Positions 34,226 to 42,123 of a DNA stretch of 50,007 bases are shown piece by piece (positions within the stretch are counted from its first letter, which is position 1; every line of letters begins with the position of its first letter). Under the pieces are notes generated by a model. It was not told the origin of the DNA and searched no databases. It saw nothing but the letters and a program-made list of their open reading frames with translations. The stretch is from contig NZ_QYLP01000011.1 of NCBI RefSeq assembly GCF_003614925.1, positions 1 to 50,007 of the forward strand, given 5' to 3'. Source of the stretch: Arthrobacter celericrescens (GTDB lineage: Bacteria; Actinomycetota; Actinomycetes; Actinomycetales; Micrococcaceae). The position numbers were made by a program, and so were the translations under genes.

Positions 34226-34593
34226 CCAGGGTCCGGGTCACCGCGCCGCAATCCGCCGGACGGCGTCCTGCCGGCCTGCTACCCAGCGGTTCCGTCAGCC
34301 GCGACGCCGCGGTGGATTCCGACGTCGGACGCCTGTACGTCCGTTCGCTGATCCGCTCCCAACTGCGCCTGGCGATCGCCGTCGCGGCAGGCTTCTTGCT
34401 GGTGCTCGCCGCCTGCGGGCTGATGGTCGCCTTGGTCCCGGAAATCGCCGTCCTGCGCCTCCTCGGCGTTCCCTTGAACTGGCTGCTGCTGGGCGCCGGA
34501 CTGTATCCGGTGATCGGCCTGGCGGCCTGGCTCTACAACCGCTCCGCGGCCCGGAACGAGGCCCGCTACCGCGAGCTGGTGGACGAACGGTGA
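34222..34593 (+). CDS. small two-helix membrane protein, DUF485-like symporter partner
   Basis: 123-aa protein with helices at about 50-72 and 80-104 and a charged C-terminus (NRSAARNEARYRELVDER). ATG overlaps the regulator stop (ATGA) and its own stop overlaps the symporter GTG (GTGA), so it is locked between them. Size, topology and position mirror the DUF485 protein at 31708, but sequence similarity is slight. A role in symporter assembly or regulation is inferred from position. Confidence 0.82.
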   Translation: MTRVRVTAPQSAGRRPAGLLPSGSVSRDAAVDSDVGRLYVRSLIRSQLRLAIAVAAGFLLVLAACGLMVALVPEIAVLRLLGVPLNWLLLGAGLYPVIGLAAWLYNRSAARNEARYRELVDER

Positions 34594-36053
34594 ATCCCCC
34601 GGTCGGCCTGGCGGCGTTCCTGCTGGTGGTGGTCGCGACGGCGGCCGTCGGCTTCTACGGCCTGCGGATTTCGCGGACCACCAGCGATTTCTACGTCGCT
34701 TCCCGGACCGTCCCGCCGTGGTGGAACGCCTCGGCAATCGGCGGCGAGTACCTCTCCGCGGCCAGCTTCCTTGGCGTTGCCGGGCTGATCCTGCTCTCCG
34801 GGACGGACGCATTGTGGTTCCCGGTGGGCTACACCGCCGGCTACCTGATGCTGCTGCTGTTCGTGGCCGCACCCCTGCGCCGCTCCGGGGCGTACACGAT
34901 CCCGGACTTCACCGAGGCCCGGCTGGAATCCACGGCGGTGCGGCGGGTGACCAGCCTGGTGGTGATCGCCGTCGGCTGGCTCTACATCGTGCCGCAGCTG
35001 CACGGCGCCGGGCTCACCATCCGGATCAGCACCGGGCTGCCGTCCTGGGTGGGCGCGGTGGCCGTGGTCCTGGTGGTGTTCCTCAGCGTCGCGGCCGGCG
35101 GGATGCGCTCCATCACGTTCGTCCAGGCCTTCCAGTACTGGCTCAAGCTCACGGCCCTCGCCGTTCCGGTGGTCTTCGTGCTGCTGCACCAGGGCGGGGG
35201 CGCGGCCGTGCCGGTCCCGGAGGCCATCAACCCCACGGGGCTGCCCGCCGCCGGGCCATACCAGACGGTGTCCCTGCTGCTCGCCCTGCTGTTCGGCACG
35301 CTCGGACTGCCCCACGTCCTGGTGCGTTTCTACACGAATCCGGACGGCCGCTCGGCCCGCCGGACCACCCTGATCGTGCTGGGGCTGCTGTCCGTGTTCT
35401 ACCTCTTCCCCACCGCAGCCGGCCTGCTCGGCCGCATGTACGCGCCCGGCCTGGCCCGCGACGGCCGCTCCGACGCGCTCGTGCTGCTACTGCCGGGCGA
35501 GCTGGTGGGCGGGACCGCCGGCGACGTCCTCTCGGCCCTGGTGGTCGCGGGCGCCTTCGCCGCGTTCCTTTCCACCACCTCCGGGCTGGTGGTGTCGCTG
35601 GCCGGGGTCATCAGCCAGGACCTGCTGGGCGGCAGCGTCCGCGGCTTCCGGATCGGGGCGCTGCTGGCCGCCGTCGTCCCTATGGCGTTCGCCCTGGTGA
35701 CGGACTCACTGGGACTGGCTGGAAGCGTCGGCCTGGTGTTCGCGTTCACGGCGTCCACGATCTGCCCGGTGCTGCTCCTGGGCATCTGGTGGCGCGGGCT
35801 GAGCGACGCCGGGGCCATCGCCGGGATGCTGACCGGTGCCGTGCTGTGCGGGGGCGCAATGGTGGCCGGCACACTGCTCGGCGGAGCGACCGCCCCGGGC
35901 TGGCTGGCGCAGCCGGCGGCCTGGACGGTTCCCGCCGCCTTCGCCGTCATGGTCCTGGTTTCGCTGGCCACCAAGGAGCGCATTCCCGGATCGGTGGCGC
36001 GGGTGATGACCCGCCTGCATGTGCCGGAACGGCCGCTCTCTAGCGAGCGCTGA
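34590..36053 (+). CDS. second sodium:solute symporter
   Basis: 487-aa SSS-family transporter, about thirteen helices. SDFYVASRTVPPWWNASAIGGEYLSAASFLG and GGMRSITFVQAFQYWLKL parallel the ActP-like protein encoded at 30080, so both belong to the monocarboxylate branch. GTG start by overlap with the preceding stop (GTGA). Last tightly coupled gene of the kinase-regulator-small protein-symporter unit. Confidence 0.92.
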   Translation: MNPPVGLAAFLLVVVATAAVGFYGLRISRTTSDFYVASRTVPPWWNASAIGGEYLSAASFLGVAGLILLSGTDALWFPVGYTAGYLMLLLFVAAPLRRSGAYTIPDFTEARLESTAVRRVTSLVVIAVGWLYIVPQLHGAGLTIRISTGLPSWVGAVAVVLVVFLSVAAGGMRSITFVQAFQYWLKLTALAVPVVFVLLHQGGGAAVPVPEAINPTGLPAAGPYQTVSLLLALLFGTLGLPHVLVRFYTNPDGRSARRTTLIVLGLLSVFYLFPTAAGLLGRMYAPGLARDGRSDALVLLLPGELVGGTAGDVLSALVVAGAFAAFLSTTSGLVVSLAGVISQDLLGGSVRGFRIGALLAAVVPMAFALVTDSLGLAGSVGLVFAFTASTICPVLLLGIWWRGLSDAGAIAGMLTGAVLCGGAMVAGTLLGGATAPGWLAQPAAWTVPAAFAVMVLVSLATKERIPGSVARVMTRLHVPERPLSSER

Positions 36054-36084
36054 AGGTATCGCGCAGGGCCGCCGGAAGGTGTTC

Positions 36085-36291
36085 ATGGGCACCGTCAATG
36101 CGGCCCTCATCGGACTGCTGGTGGGTTCTGCGTTGCTGGTGGCAGGGCTTGCCGCCCCGTTTGCCGTCGCCGTTGCGGTCCTGGCAGGCTTGGCGTTCTT
36201 CCTGGCGTCGCTGCTGCGGGGCAAGCGGCGCTACGACAGCGTCTGGAGGAACAACAGACCCATCCATCCGACTCCGGGAGCAGCCGGATAG
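36085..36291 (+). CDS. small membrane protein of unknown function
   Basis: 68 aa, two hydrophobic helices (about 7-22 and 24-43) then a basic tail (RGKRRYDSVWRNNRP). ATG has GGAAGG about six bases upstream. It begins 31 bp after the symporter stop in the same direction and could be the last gene of that operon. Not recognised. Confidence 0.6.
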   Translation: MGTVNAALIGLLVGSALLVAGLAAPFAVAVAVLAGLAFFLASLLRGKRRYDSVWRNNRPIHPTPGAAG

Positions 36292-36298
36292 GCGGTGC

Positions 36299-36883
36299 CT
36301 AGTCGATCGCGGCCATCAGTTCGACCACGCGGTCCAGGAAGGCATCGACCTGTGCCTCGTCGTAGCCGGCGGGCCCCTTGGCCGCACGGAAGGCAGCCCG
36401 GCGGACGCTGTCCACGCTGAGCGGCTGGTCCTGTTCCAGATAGCCGATCAGCTGATCGCAGAGGGCGTCGACGTCGGCGATATCGTAACTGCGGACGCGC
36501 TTCTTCTCGGGGCGCCGGAAGCGCTGGCCGGCCGGGCGGTGCAGCCGGGCCCGCAGCACGCCGGAGAGTTTGCCGATCTGGCGCAGCCAGCCGTCCTCGC
36601 CCTCGGCCTCGATGAGTTCGTCGCGTTCACGGCGGGCGAAGGCGTCCTCGAGCCGGTCGAGGGCGGCGTCCACCGCCGCGGCGTCGTAGCCGCCCTTCAC
36701 CGGGTCGAACGACGCGGAGCGCACATCGCTGCTGCCCGTCTTCACCTCGGCATGGGCCGGGCTCTCGAAGGAGACCCGCGCCCGCTGGAAGAACTGGTCC
36801 ACCTGCTTGGCGTTGTAGCCATACTTGTTGCGTTCCACGCGCTCAAACGCCGCAGGAATCTGCCGACGAACGTCCACTGCCAC
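36299..36883 (-). CDS. DivIVA-like protein with four repeated DivI1A motifs
   Basis: 194-aa soluble protein. A GYxxxxVD-type motif like the N-terminal DivIVA membrane-binding motif occurs four times: GYNAKQVD (22-29), GYDAAAVD (65-72), SYDIADVD (132-139), GYDEAQVD (173-180), each followed by a short helical segment. No long coiled coil, unlike true DivIVA/Wag31. GTG start with GGAGGG six bases upstream; 23 bp after cdsA. Possibly an envelope or polarity factor; function unknown. Confidence 0.8.
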   Translation of the reverse strand: MAVDVRRQIPAAFERVERNKYGYNAKQVDQFFQRARVSFESPAHAEVKTGSSDVRSASFDPVKGGYDAAAVDAALDRLEDAFARRERDELIEAEGEDGWLRQIGKLSGVLRARLHRPAGQRFRRPEKKRVRSYDIADVDALCDQLIGYLEQDQPLSVDSVRRAAFRAAKGPAGYDEAQVDAFLDRVVELMAAID

Positions 36884-36906
36884 TGTCTTCCCTCCGGATT
36901 GTGTTG

Positions 36907-37830
36907 TCAGGCGCCGCTCAGCAACGCGAAAAGAATGAAGGCCACCGGCGCGGCAAAGACGATCGAATCGAGCCGGTCCATCACTCCGCCGTGCCCGGGC
37001 AGGATGCTGCTCATGTCCTTGACGCCGAGTTCACGCTTGACCATCGATTCGGCCAGGTCCCCGGCGGTGGCGGCGGCGACCATGCCGACGGCGAGCACCA
37101 CGCCCACCCACCAGGGCCGGTCCAGCAGGAAGATGCTGGCCAGGACGCCGATCAGCATGGCCCCGGCCACCGATCCTGCGAAGCCTTCCCAGCTCTTCTT
37201 CGGGCTGATCTTCGGCGCCATCGGATGCCTGCCGAACAGGGCACCCACCAGGTAGCCGAAGGTGTCGTTGGAAACCACCAGGAGCAGCATGACGGCGATC
37301 TGCCACGCGCCGGGCGGAACCTGCCCGCCGGGCCAGAAGCCCGCCGTCGTCGCCCCTCCGGTGGAGTGCAGCGGGAGGATCGCGAAGCTGATCAGGAACG
37401 GCACCCACGAGAGGGTGAAGACACCGGCGAAGATGCTGCGGGGCGCCCCGGCGGCGCTCTCCAGGGAGCGCCACAGCAGCACCGCCCCGCAGCTGAGCAG
37501 GAAGGCGAACAGCAGGCTTTCCAGGCCGCCGAAGTAGGCGGCCAGGGGCATGGCCACCGTGCCTGTCATGACCGGGATGATCGGCAGCAGGGTGCCGCCG
37601 TTGGCGTCCATCGCGCGGAAGATTTCCCAGACGCCCAGCACCGCGAACGCGGTGGTGACCAGCACGAAGCCCAGCGGCAGGACAAGGAGCCCGCCCAGGA
37701 CCACCACCAACAGGAAAAGCCCGACGCCGATGGCCGCCGGAAGGTTCCGGCCGGCCTTCGGCGTCGGGTTGCCGCTTTTCCGCCTGGCGCGGGTGGTTCC
37801 GTGCACGGGCGCGGGCTCAGCCTGGCTCAT
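36907..37830 (-). CDS. cdsA: phosphatidate cytidylyltransferase
   Basis: 307-aa membrane enzyme making CDP-diacylglycerol from phosphatidate and CTP, the precursor of all phospholipids. The CDS signature SILPGHGGVMDRLDSIVFAAP is near the C-terminus and SPKKSWEGFAGS before it. Basic soluble N-terminus, then about eight helices. ATG shares a base with the frr stop (TGATG). Part of the rpsB-tsf-pyrH-frr-cdsA order. Confidence 0.96.
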   Translation of the reverse strand: MSQAEPAPVHGTTRARRKSGNPTPKAGRNLPAAIGVGLFLLVVVLGGLLVLPLGFVLVTTAFAVLGVWEIFRAMDANGGTLLPIIPVMTGTVAMPLAAYFGGLESLLFAFLLSCGAVLLWRSLESAAGAPRSIFAGVFTLSWVPFLISFAILPLHSTGGATTAGFWPGGQVPPGAWQIAVMLLLVVSNDTFGYLVGALFGRHPMAPKISPKKSWEGFAGSVAGAMLIGVLASIFLLDRPWWVGVVLAVGMVAAATAGDLAESMVKRELGVKDMSSILPGHGGVMDRLDSIVFAAPVAFILFALLSGA

Positions 37831-38387
37831 CAGACCTCGAGGAGCTCGGCTTCCTTGCGCTTGAGCAACTCGTCGATGCTCTCCACATGGGCCTTGGTCA
37901 GGGCGTCGAGTTCCTTTTCGCCGCGGGCACCTTCGTCTTCGCCGGCTTCGCCGTCCTTGACGAGCTTGTCCAGGGAGTCCTTGGCCTTGCGGCGGATGCT
38001 GCGGATGGAAACCTTGGCGTCCTCACCCTTGCCCTTGACGATCTTGACGTATTCCTTGCGGCGTTCCTGGGTCAGCTCGGGGATGACCACGCGGATCACG
38101 TTGCCGTCGTTGGACGGGTTGGCGCCCACCTCCGAATCGCTGAGGGCCCTCTCGATGTCGCGCAGGGCGGTCTTGTCGTACGGGGTGATCAGGATGGTAC
38201 GGGCGTCCGGCACGGCAAAGGACGCCAGCTGCTGCAGCGGGGTCGGCGTGCCGTAGTACTCCACGATCACCTTGCTGTAGAGGGCCGGGTTGGCGCGACC
38301 GGTACGGACCGACGCGAAGTCCTCCTTGGCTACCTCGACCGCCTTGTCCATCTTCTCGCCGGCTTCGAGCAAGGTTTCTTCGATCAC
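37830..38387 (-). CDS. frr: ribosome recycling factor
   Basis: 185 aa, the usual length. Splits post-termination ribosomes with [35 protein letters not shown] and the three-helix C-terminal region [11 protein letters not shown] are characteristic. GTG start with GAGGAGA upstream. Follows pyrH after 113 bp. Confidence 0.97.
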   Translation of the reverse strand: MIEETLLEAGEKMDKAVEVAKEDFASVRTGRANPALYSKVIVEYYGTPTPLQQLASFAVPDARTILITPYDKTALRDIERALSDSEVGANPSNDGNVIRVVIPELTQERRKEYVKIVKGKGEDAKVSIRSIRRKAKDSLDKLVKDGEAGEDEGARGEKELDALTKAHVESIDELLKRKEAELLEV

Positions 38388-38500
38388 GGTTTCTCCTCAG
38401 AAATAGTCCGCCCCGTTTCACCAGGGCAGCGCACGCGGTTGGTGCACACAGTAAAGTCCGCCACGTGGGGCGGAGGGTCCTAGAAGTATCCTAGCCGCTG

Positions 38501-39238
38501 CTAGGGAGTGACGAGGGTACCGAGCTTTTCGCCCAGGATCGCGCGGGTGACGTTGCCTTCGCCTTCCATGCCGAAGACCACCATGGAGAGCTTGTTGTCC
38601 TTGCACATGGTCATCGCGGTCTGGTCCATGACGCGGATGTCGCGGCGCAGGGCGTCGTCGTAGCTGAGCGTCTCCAGCTTTTCGGCGGAGGGGTCCTTCT
38701 TGGGGTCGGCGGTGTAGACGCCGTCCACTCCGCTCTTGGCCATCAGCACGACGTCGGCACGCACCTCGAGTGCGCGCTGCGCGGCGACGGTGTCAGTGGA
38801 GAAGTACGGCAGGCCGGCGCCGGCGCCGAAGATGACCACGCGGTCCTTTTCCATGTGGCGGATGGCACGGCGCGGGATGTAGGCCTCGGCAACCTGTGCC
38901 ATCGAGATCGCGGACTGGACGCGGGTGTCCACGCCGGCCTGCTCCAGGAAGTCCTGCAGGGCCAGGCTGTTCATCACGGTGCCGAGCATGCCCATGTAGT
39001 CGGCGCGGGAGCGGTCCATGCCGCTCTGGGAGAGTTCGGCGCCTCGGAAGAAGTTGCCGCCACCGACCACGACGGCGATTTCCACCTGGGAGACGGCGGC
39101 CGCGATCTGCTTGGCGATGGAGCGGATGGTTTCCGGGTCCACACCGAGCTTGCCGCCGCCGAAGACCTCGCCGGACAGCTTCAGGAGCACGCGGCGCTTG
39201 GTCTTTTCGGGCCGGATTGCTGTGTTCTCGGATTCCAT
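38501..39238 (-). CDS. pyrH: uridylate kinase (UMP kinase)
   Basis: 245-aa hexameric amino-acid-kinase-fold enzyme phosphorylating [47 protein letters not shown] and [20 protein letters not shown] are diagnostic. Start at the ATG after GGGAAGG; the frame is open upstream but homology begins here. Follows the tsf terminator region, so it may have its own promoter. Confidence 0.97.
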   Translation of the reverse strand: MESENTAIRPEKTKRRVLLKLSGEVFGGGKLGVDPETIRSIAKQIAAAVSQVEIAVVVGGGNFFRGAELSQSGMDRSRADYMGMLGTVMNSLALQDFLEQAGVDTRVQSAISMAQVAEAYIPRRAIRHMEKDRVVIFGAGAGLPYFSTDTVAAQRALEVRADVVLMAKSGVDGVYTADPKKDPSAEKLETLSYDDALRRDIRVMDQTAMTMCKDNKLSMVVFGMEGEGNVTRAILGEKLGTLVTP

Positions 39239-39311
39239 GATGCCTTCCCGTTGGTGGACTCTGGCTAGATTATCTTGCTGGGTGCCGGGGCAGAAAGACG
39301 CCCGGCGGAGC

Positions 39312-39371
39312 GCATGCGGCACTCCCGTGGCCGCATGCAAAAGGGGCGGCCACCGAAGTGACCACCCCTTT
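39312..39371 (-). terminator. tandem hairpins: tsf terminator and a second stem
   Basis: Minus strand after tsf: stem 39340-39371 (AAAGGGGTGGTCAC paired across a TTCG tetraloop, ending in a short T run), then a second perfect 9-bp stem GCATGCGGC at 39312-39338. The first is a typical intrinsic terminator or attenuator before pyrH. Confidence 0.8.
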
Positions 39372-39382
39372 GTTGCGTGCGA

Positions 39383-40219
39383 CTAGTTGCCGACGCGGAA
39401 ACGTGCGACGGCGGTTGCCTTGACGCCGGCCTCTTCGAGGACCTGGGCAACGGTCTTCTTGGAATCCTTGGCGAATGCCTGGTCCAGGAGGACTTCACCC
39501 TTGTAGAAGCCGGTAACGCGGCCTTCCACGATCTTCGGCAGGGCAGCTTCGGGCTTGCCTTCGGCCTTGGCGGTCTCTTCGGCAATGCGGCGCTCGGACT
39601 CGACCAGCTCAGCAGGAACATCTTCGCGGGTGAGGTAGTTCGGAGCCATGGCGGCAACGTGGACGGCGACGTCGTGGGCGGCGGTGGCAGCGGCTTCGCC
39701 TTCGCCCTCGACCGCGAACAGCACGCCGACCTGGGCCGGGAGGTCCTTGGAGGTCTTGTGCAGGTAAGCGTCGACCGTGGCGCCTTCGATGCGGGCGATG
39801 CGGCGGACGGCAACCTTCTCACCGAGAACGGCGCCTTCTTCGACGACGACCTCGGACAGCGGCTTGCCGTCGACGTCGACCGCCAGGAGGGTCTCGAGGT
39901 CGGCAGCGCCGGACTCGACGGCCACGGCCAGGACCTTGTCGGCCAGCTGGATGAACTTGTCAGCCTTGGCGACGAAGTCGGTCTCGCAGTTGACTTCGAC
40001 CATCACGCCGACGTTGCCGGTGACCTTGGCGGCAACCAGGCCTTCGGCAGTGGCGCGGCCTTCACGCTTGGTAGCGCCCTTGAGGCCCTTGATGCGGATG
40101 ATCTCGATGGCCTTCTCGGCGTCGCCGTTGGCCTCGTCAAGAGCCTTCTTGACATCCATCATGCCGGCGCCGGTGCGCTCGCGCAGGGCCTTGATGTCTG
40201 CAGCAGTGTAGTTCGCCAT
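39383..40219 (-). CDS. tsf: elongation factor Ts
   Basis: 278-aa nucleotide exchange factor for EF-Tu. N-terminal TADIKALRERTGAGMMDVKKALDEANGD contains the TDVPxAxx-type EF-Ts signature region; CETDFVAK and the paired core domains follow. Downstream of rpsB, as in nearly all bacteria, separated by a hairpin. Confidence 0.98.
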   Translation of the reverse strand: MANYTAADIKALRERTGAGMMDVKKALDEANGDAEKAIEIIRIKGLKGATKREGRATAEGLVAAKVTGNVGVMVEVNCETDFVAKADKFIQLADKVLAVAVESGAADLETLLAVDVDGKPLSEVVVEEGAVLGEKVAVRRIARIEGATVDAYLHKTSKDLPAQVGVLFAVEGEGEAAATAAHDVAVHVAAMAPNYLTREDVPAELVESERRIAEETAKAEGKPEAALPKIVEGRVTGFYKGEVLLDQAFAKDSKKTVAQVLEEAGVKATAVARFRVGN

Positions 40220-40255
40220 GTGAACCCCTCTGTCTAGAAATTTATGTGTTTACGG

Positions 40256-40301
40256 ACTGACAGGACGGCAGCCCGCCTGGCGGGCCGCCATCCTGTCAGT
40301 A
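40256..40301 (-). terminator. rpsB-tsf intergenic hairpin (attenuator)
   Basis: Imperfect stem of about 20 bp (CTGACAGGA at one foot and its complement at the other; mismatches are mostly G-U compatible) between rpsB and tsf. No strong T run; probably lowers tsf readthrough or protects the rpsB mRNA end. Confidence 0.6.
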
Positions 40302-40339
40302 GCTCCCGCTGCCGTTGGGGGCTGCGGGAAAGTCCGGAT

Positions 40340-41173
40340 TTACTTTGCTTCTTCGCCTGCGGCGGCGTCGGCAGCCGGTGCTTCCTCGGCAGCTGCGGCT
40401 TCGGCCTTGCTGCCTTCGAGGAGCTCGCGCTCCCACTCAGCCAGCGGCTCTTCCGGAGCTTCCGTGGTGCCGGTTGCGCGCTGGTTACGGGCGATCAAAC
40501 CCTCAGCAACGGCGTCGGCAACAACGCGGGTCAGCAGGTTCACGGAGCGGATGGCGTCGTCGTTGCCCGGGATCGGGAAGTCGACTTCGTCGGGGTCGCA
40601 GTTGGTGTCCAGGATGGCAACAACCGGGATGTTCAGCTTCTTGGCTTCGTCAACCGCGAGGTGTTCCTTCTTGGTGTCGACAACCCAGAGGACCGAGGGG
40701 GCCTTGGTCAGGTTGCGGATACCGCCGAGGTTGGCCTCGAGCTTGGTCAGTTCACGACGGAGGAGCAGGAGCTCCTTCTTGGTGTAACCGGAGCCGGCGA
40801 CGTCCTCGAAGTTGATCTCTTCGAGTTCCTTCATGCGCTGGATACGCTTGGCAACCGTGGAGAAGTTGGTGAGCATACCGCCCAGCCAACGCTGGTTGAC
40901 GTAGGGCTGGCCGACGCGGGTGGCCTGCTCGGCGATTGCTTCCTGGGCCTGCTTCTTGGTGCCAACGAACAGCACGGTGCCGCCGTGGGCAACGGTGGCC
41001 TTGACGAACTCGAAGGCGCGGTCGATGTAGGACAGCGACTGCTGCAGGTCGATGATGTAGATGCCGTTGCGCTCGGTGAAGATGAAGCGCTTCATCTTCG
41101 GGTTCCAACGACGGGTCTGGTGTCCAAAGTGGACGCCGCTGTCAAGCAGCTGGCGCATGGTTACGACGGGCAT
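40340..41173 (-). CDS. rpsB: 30S ribosomal protein S2
   Basis: 277 aa. [52 protein letters not shown] and the second signature [22 protein letters not shown] are all present. Ala/Glu-rich C-terminal tail (about 245-277) as in other actinobacteria. ATG preceded by GGAAGGAG. Long upstream leader. Confidence 0.98.
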   Translation of the reverse strand: MPVVTMRQLLDSGVHFGHQTRRWNPKMKRFIFTERNGIYIIDLQQSLSYIDRAFEFVKATVAHGGTVLFVGTKKQAQEAIAEQATRVGQPYVNQRWLGGMLTNFSTVAKRIQRMKELEEINFEDVAGSGYTKKELLLLRRELTKLEANLGGIRNLTKAPSVLWVVDTKKEHLAVDEAKKLNIPVVAILDTNCDPDEVDFPIPGNDDAIRSVNLLTRVVADAVAEGLIARNQRATGTTEAPEEPLAEWERELLEGSKAEAAAAEEAPAADAAAGEEAK

Positions 41174-41254
41174 GCCGACGCTCCTTCCGGCAGGTCATTC
41201 ATGAGAGAGCCTCGCGGGCTGCTCTTACCCTGCCAATAGTTGACGGTTGTTAGC

Positions 41255-41369
41255 GGACCCGGACGGGTCCTACTCCTGGCATCCCTTGCACCCCTCATCC
41301 GCTCGAAGAACGGACCGCAAGGGGCACAATCCTCCACAGCAAGGATCCATCGGGATCTGGATGTGGAGG
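41255..41369 (-). promoter_or_regulatory. structured rpsB 5' leader region
   Basis: The 408-bp gap 41174-41581 holds no credible gene. Three stems lie here: GGACCC/GGGTCC (41255-41270), CCCTTGC/GCAAGGG (41283-41323, with an inner TCCG/CGGA pair) and CCTCCACA/TGTGGAGG (41331-41369, enclosing GATCC/GGATC). They would form a structured rpsB leader, a candidate for S2 autoregulation. No clear promoter was found; a TTGACT lies at about 41384. From 41390 to 41581 I see nothing else. Confidence 0.5.
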
Positions 41370-41581
41370 GCTGGATGCGCGTAGTCAATTTGAGGCCCCC
41401 GCGCGGCTGAATGAGCCACGCTTCTGAAACAGCCTGAGGGCACGCCAAACTGCAGTCACAAGTGTACTACAGCAGCCGCCATGTCCTGCGCGCCTGCGGG
41501 CCACCGCCAAGGCGACCCGGTTTTCCACATAGCCGGGTGCGGGGCTTCCCGGACGCCGGCCCGAACCGGAGGCTGGACTGC

Positions 41582-42103
41582 ATGAAAACCGGCCACTTCC
41601 TGACCACCTTGCTGCTCGTCACGGCCCTTGCCGGACCTGCCGGCGCCGCCCCCGCGCCGCAACCTTCGGAAAGCACCGCCCGCCCGTCCTGGAGCTGGCC
41701 GCTCTCCCCCAGGCCCGCCGTCGTGCGGCCCTTTGATCCGCCGCCGGAACCGTGGCTGAGCGGGCACCGCGGCGCGGACCTGCAAGCAGCGGCCGACGGC
41801 GCTCCCGTCACCTCGCCTGCCGACGGCGTGGTGTCCTTCGTGGGCGTGGTGGTGGACCGTCCGGTGATCACGGTGGACCACGGCGGCGGACTGCGCAGCA
41901 GCTTCGAACCGGTGCGCAGCACGCTTCACCAGGGCGATCCGGTGACGCAAGGCCAGGAGCTCGGCGTCCTCGAGCCCGGCCACTGCGGGCAGCTGCCGTG
42001 CGTGCACTGGGGCGTGCGTCGCGGCGAGGAGTACGTCGATCCCCTGCCCTTCATCATGGACCTGCGGCCGTCGGTCCTGCTGCCGCTCGAAGGTCCGCCG
42101 TAA
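41582..42103 (+). CDS. secreted M23/LytM-family peptidase
   Basis: 173 aa with a Sec signal peptide (cleavage near AGA-APA, 20-23). Zn-site residues: H62 and D66 in GHRGAD and H142 in CVHWGVRRG. The first histidine of the classic HxH pair, the catalytic base, is replaced by C140, and C135 lies five residues before it. H100 in VDHGGG may compensate. Probable cell-wall endopeptidase or a noncatalytic LytM regulator. GGAGG nine bases before ATG. Confidence 0.85.
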   Translation: MKTGHFLTTLLLVTALAGPAGAAPAPQPSESTARPSWSWPLSPRPAVVRPFDPPPEPWLSGHRGADLQAAADGAPVTSPADGVVSFVGVVVDRPVITVDHGGGLRSSFEPVRSTLHQGDPVTQGQELGVLEPGHCGQLPCVHWGVRRGEEYVDPLPFIMDLRPSVLLPLEGPP

Positions 42104-42123
42104 TCGGAGCTGGGTGGGACGCG

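Noticed and set aside
41161..41448. 95-codon minus-strand open frame upstream of rpsB
   Set aside because: Lies across the rpsB leader hairpins, has no recognisable protein features; better explained as untranslated leader.
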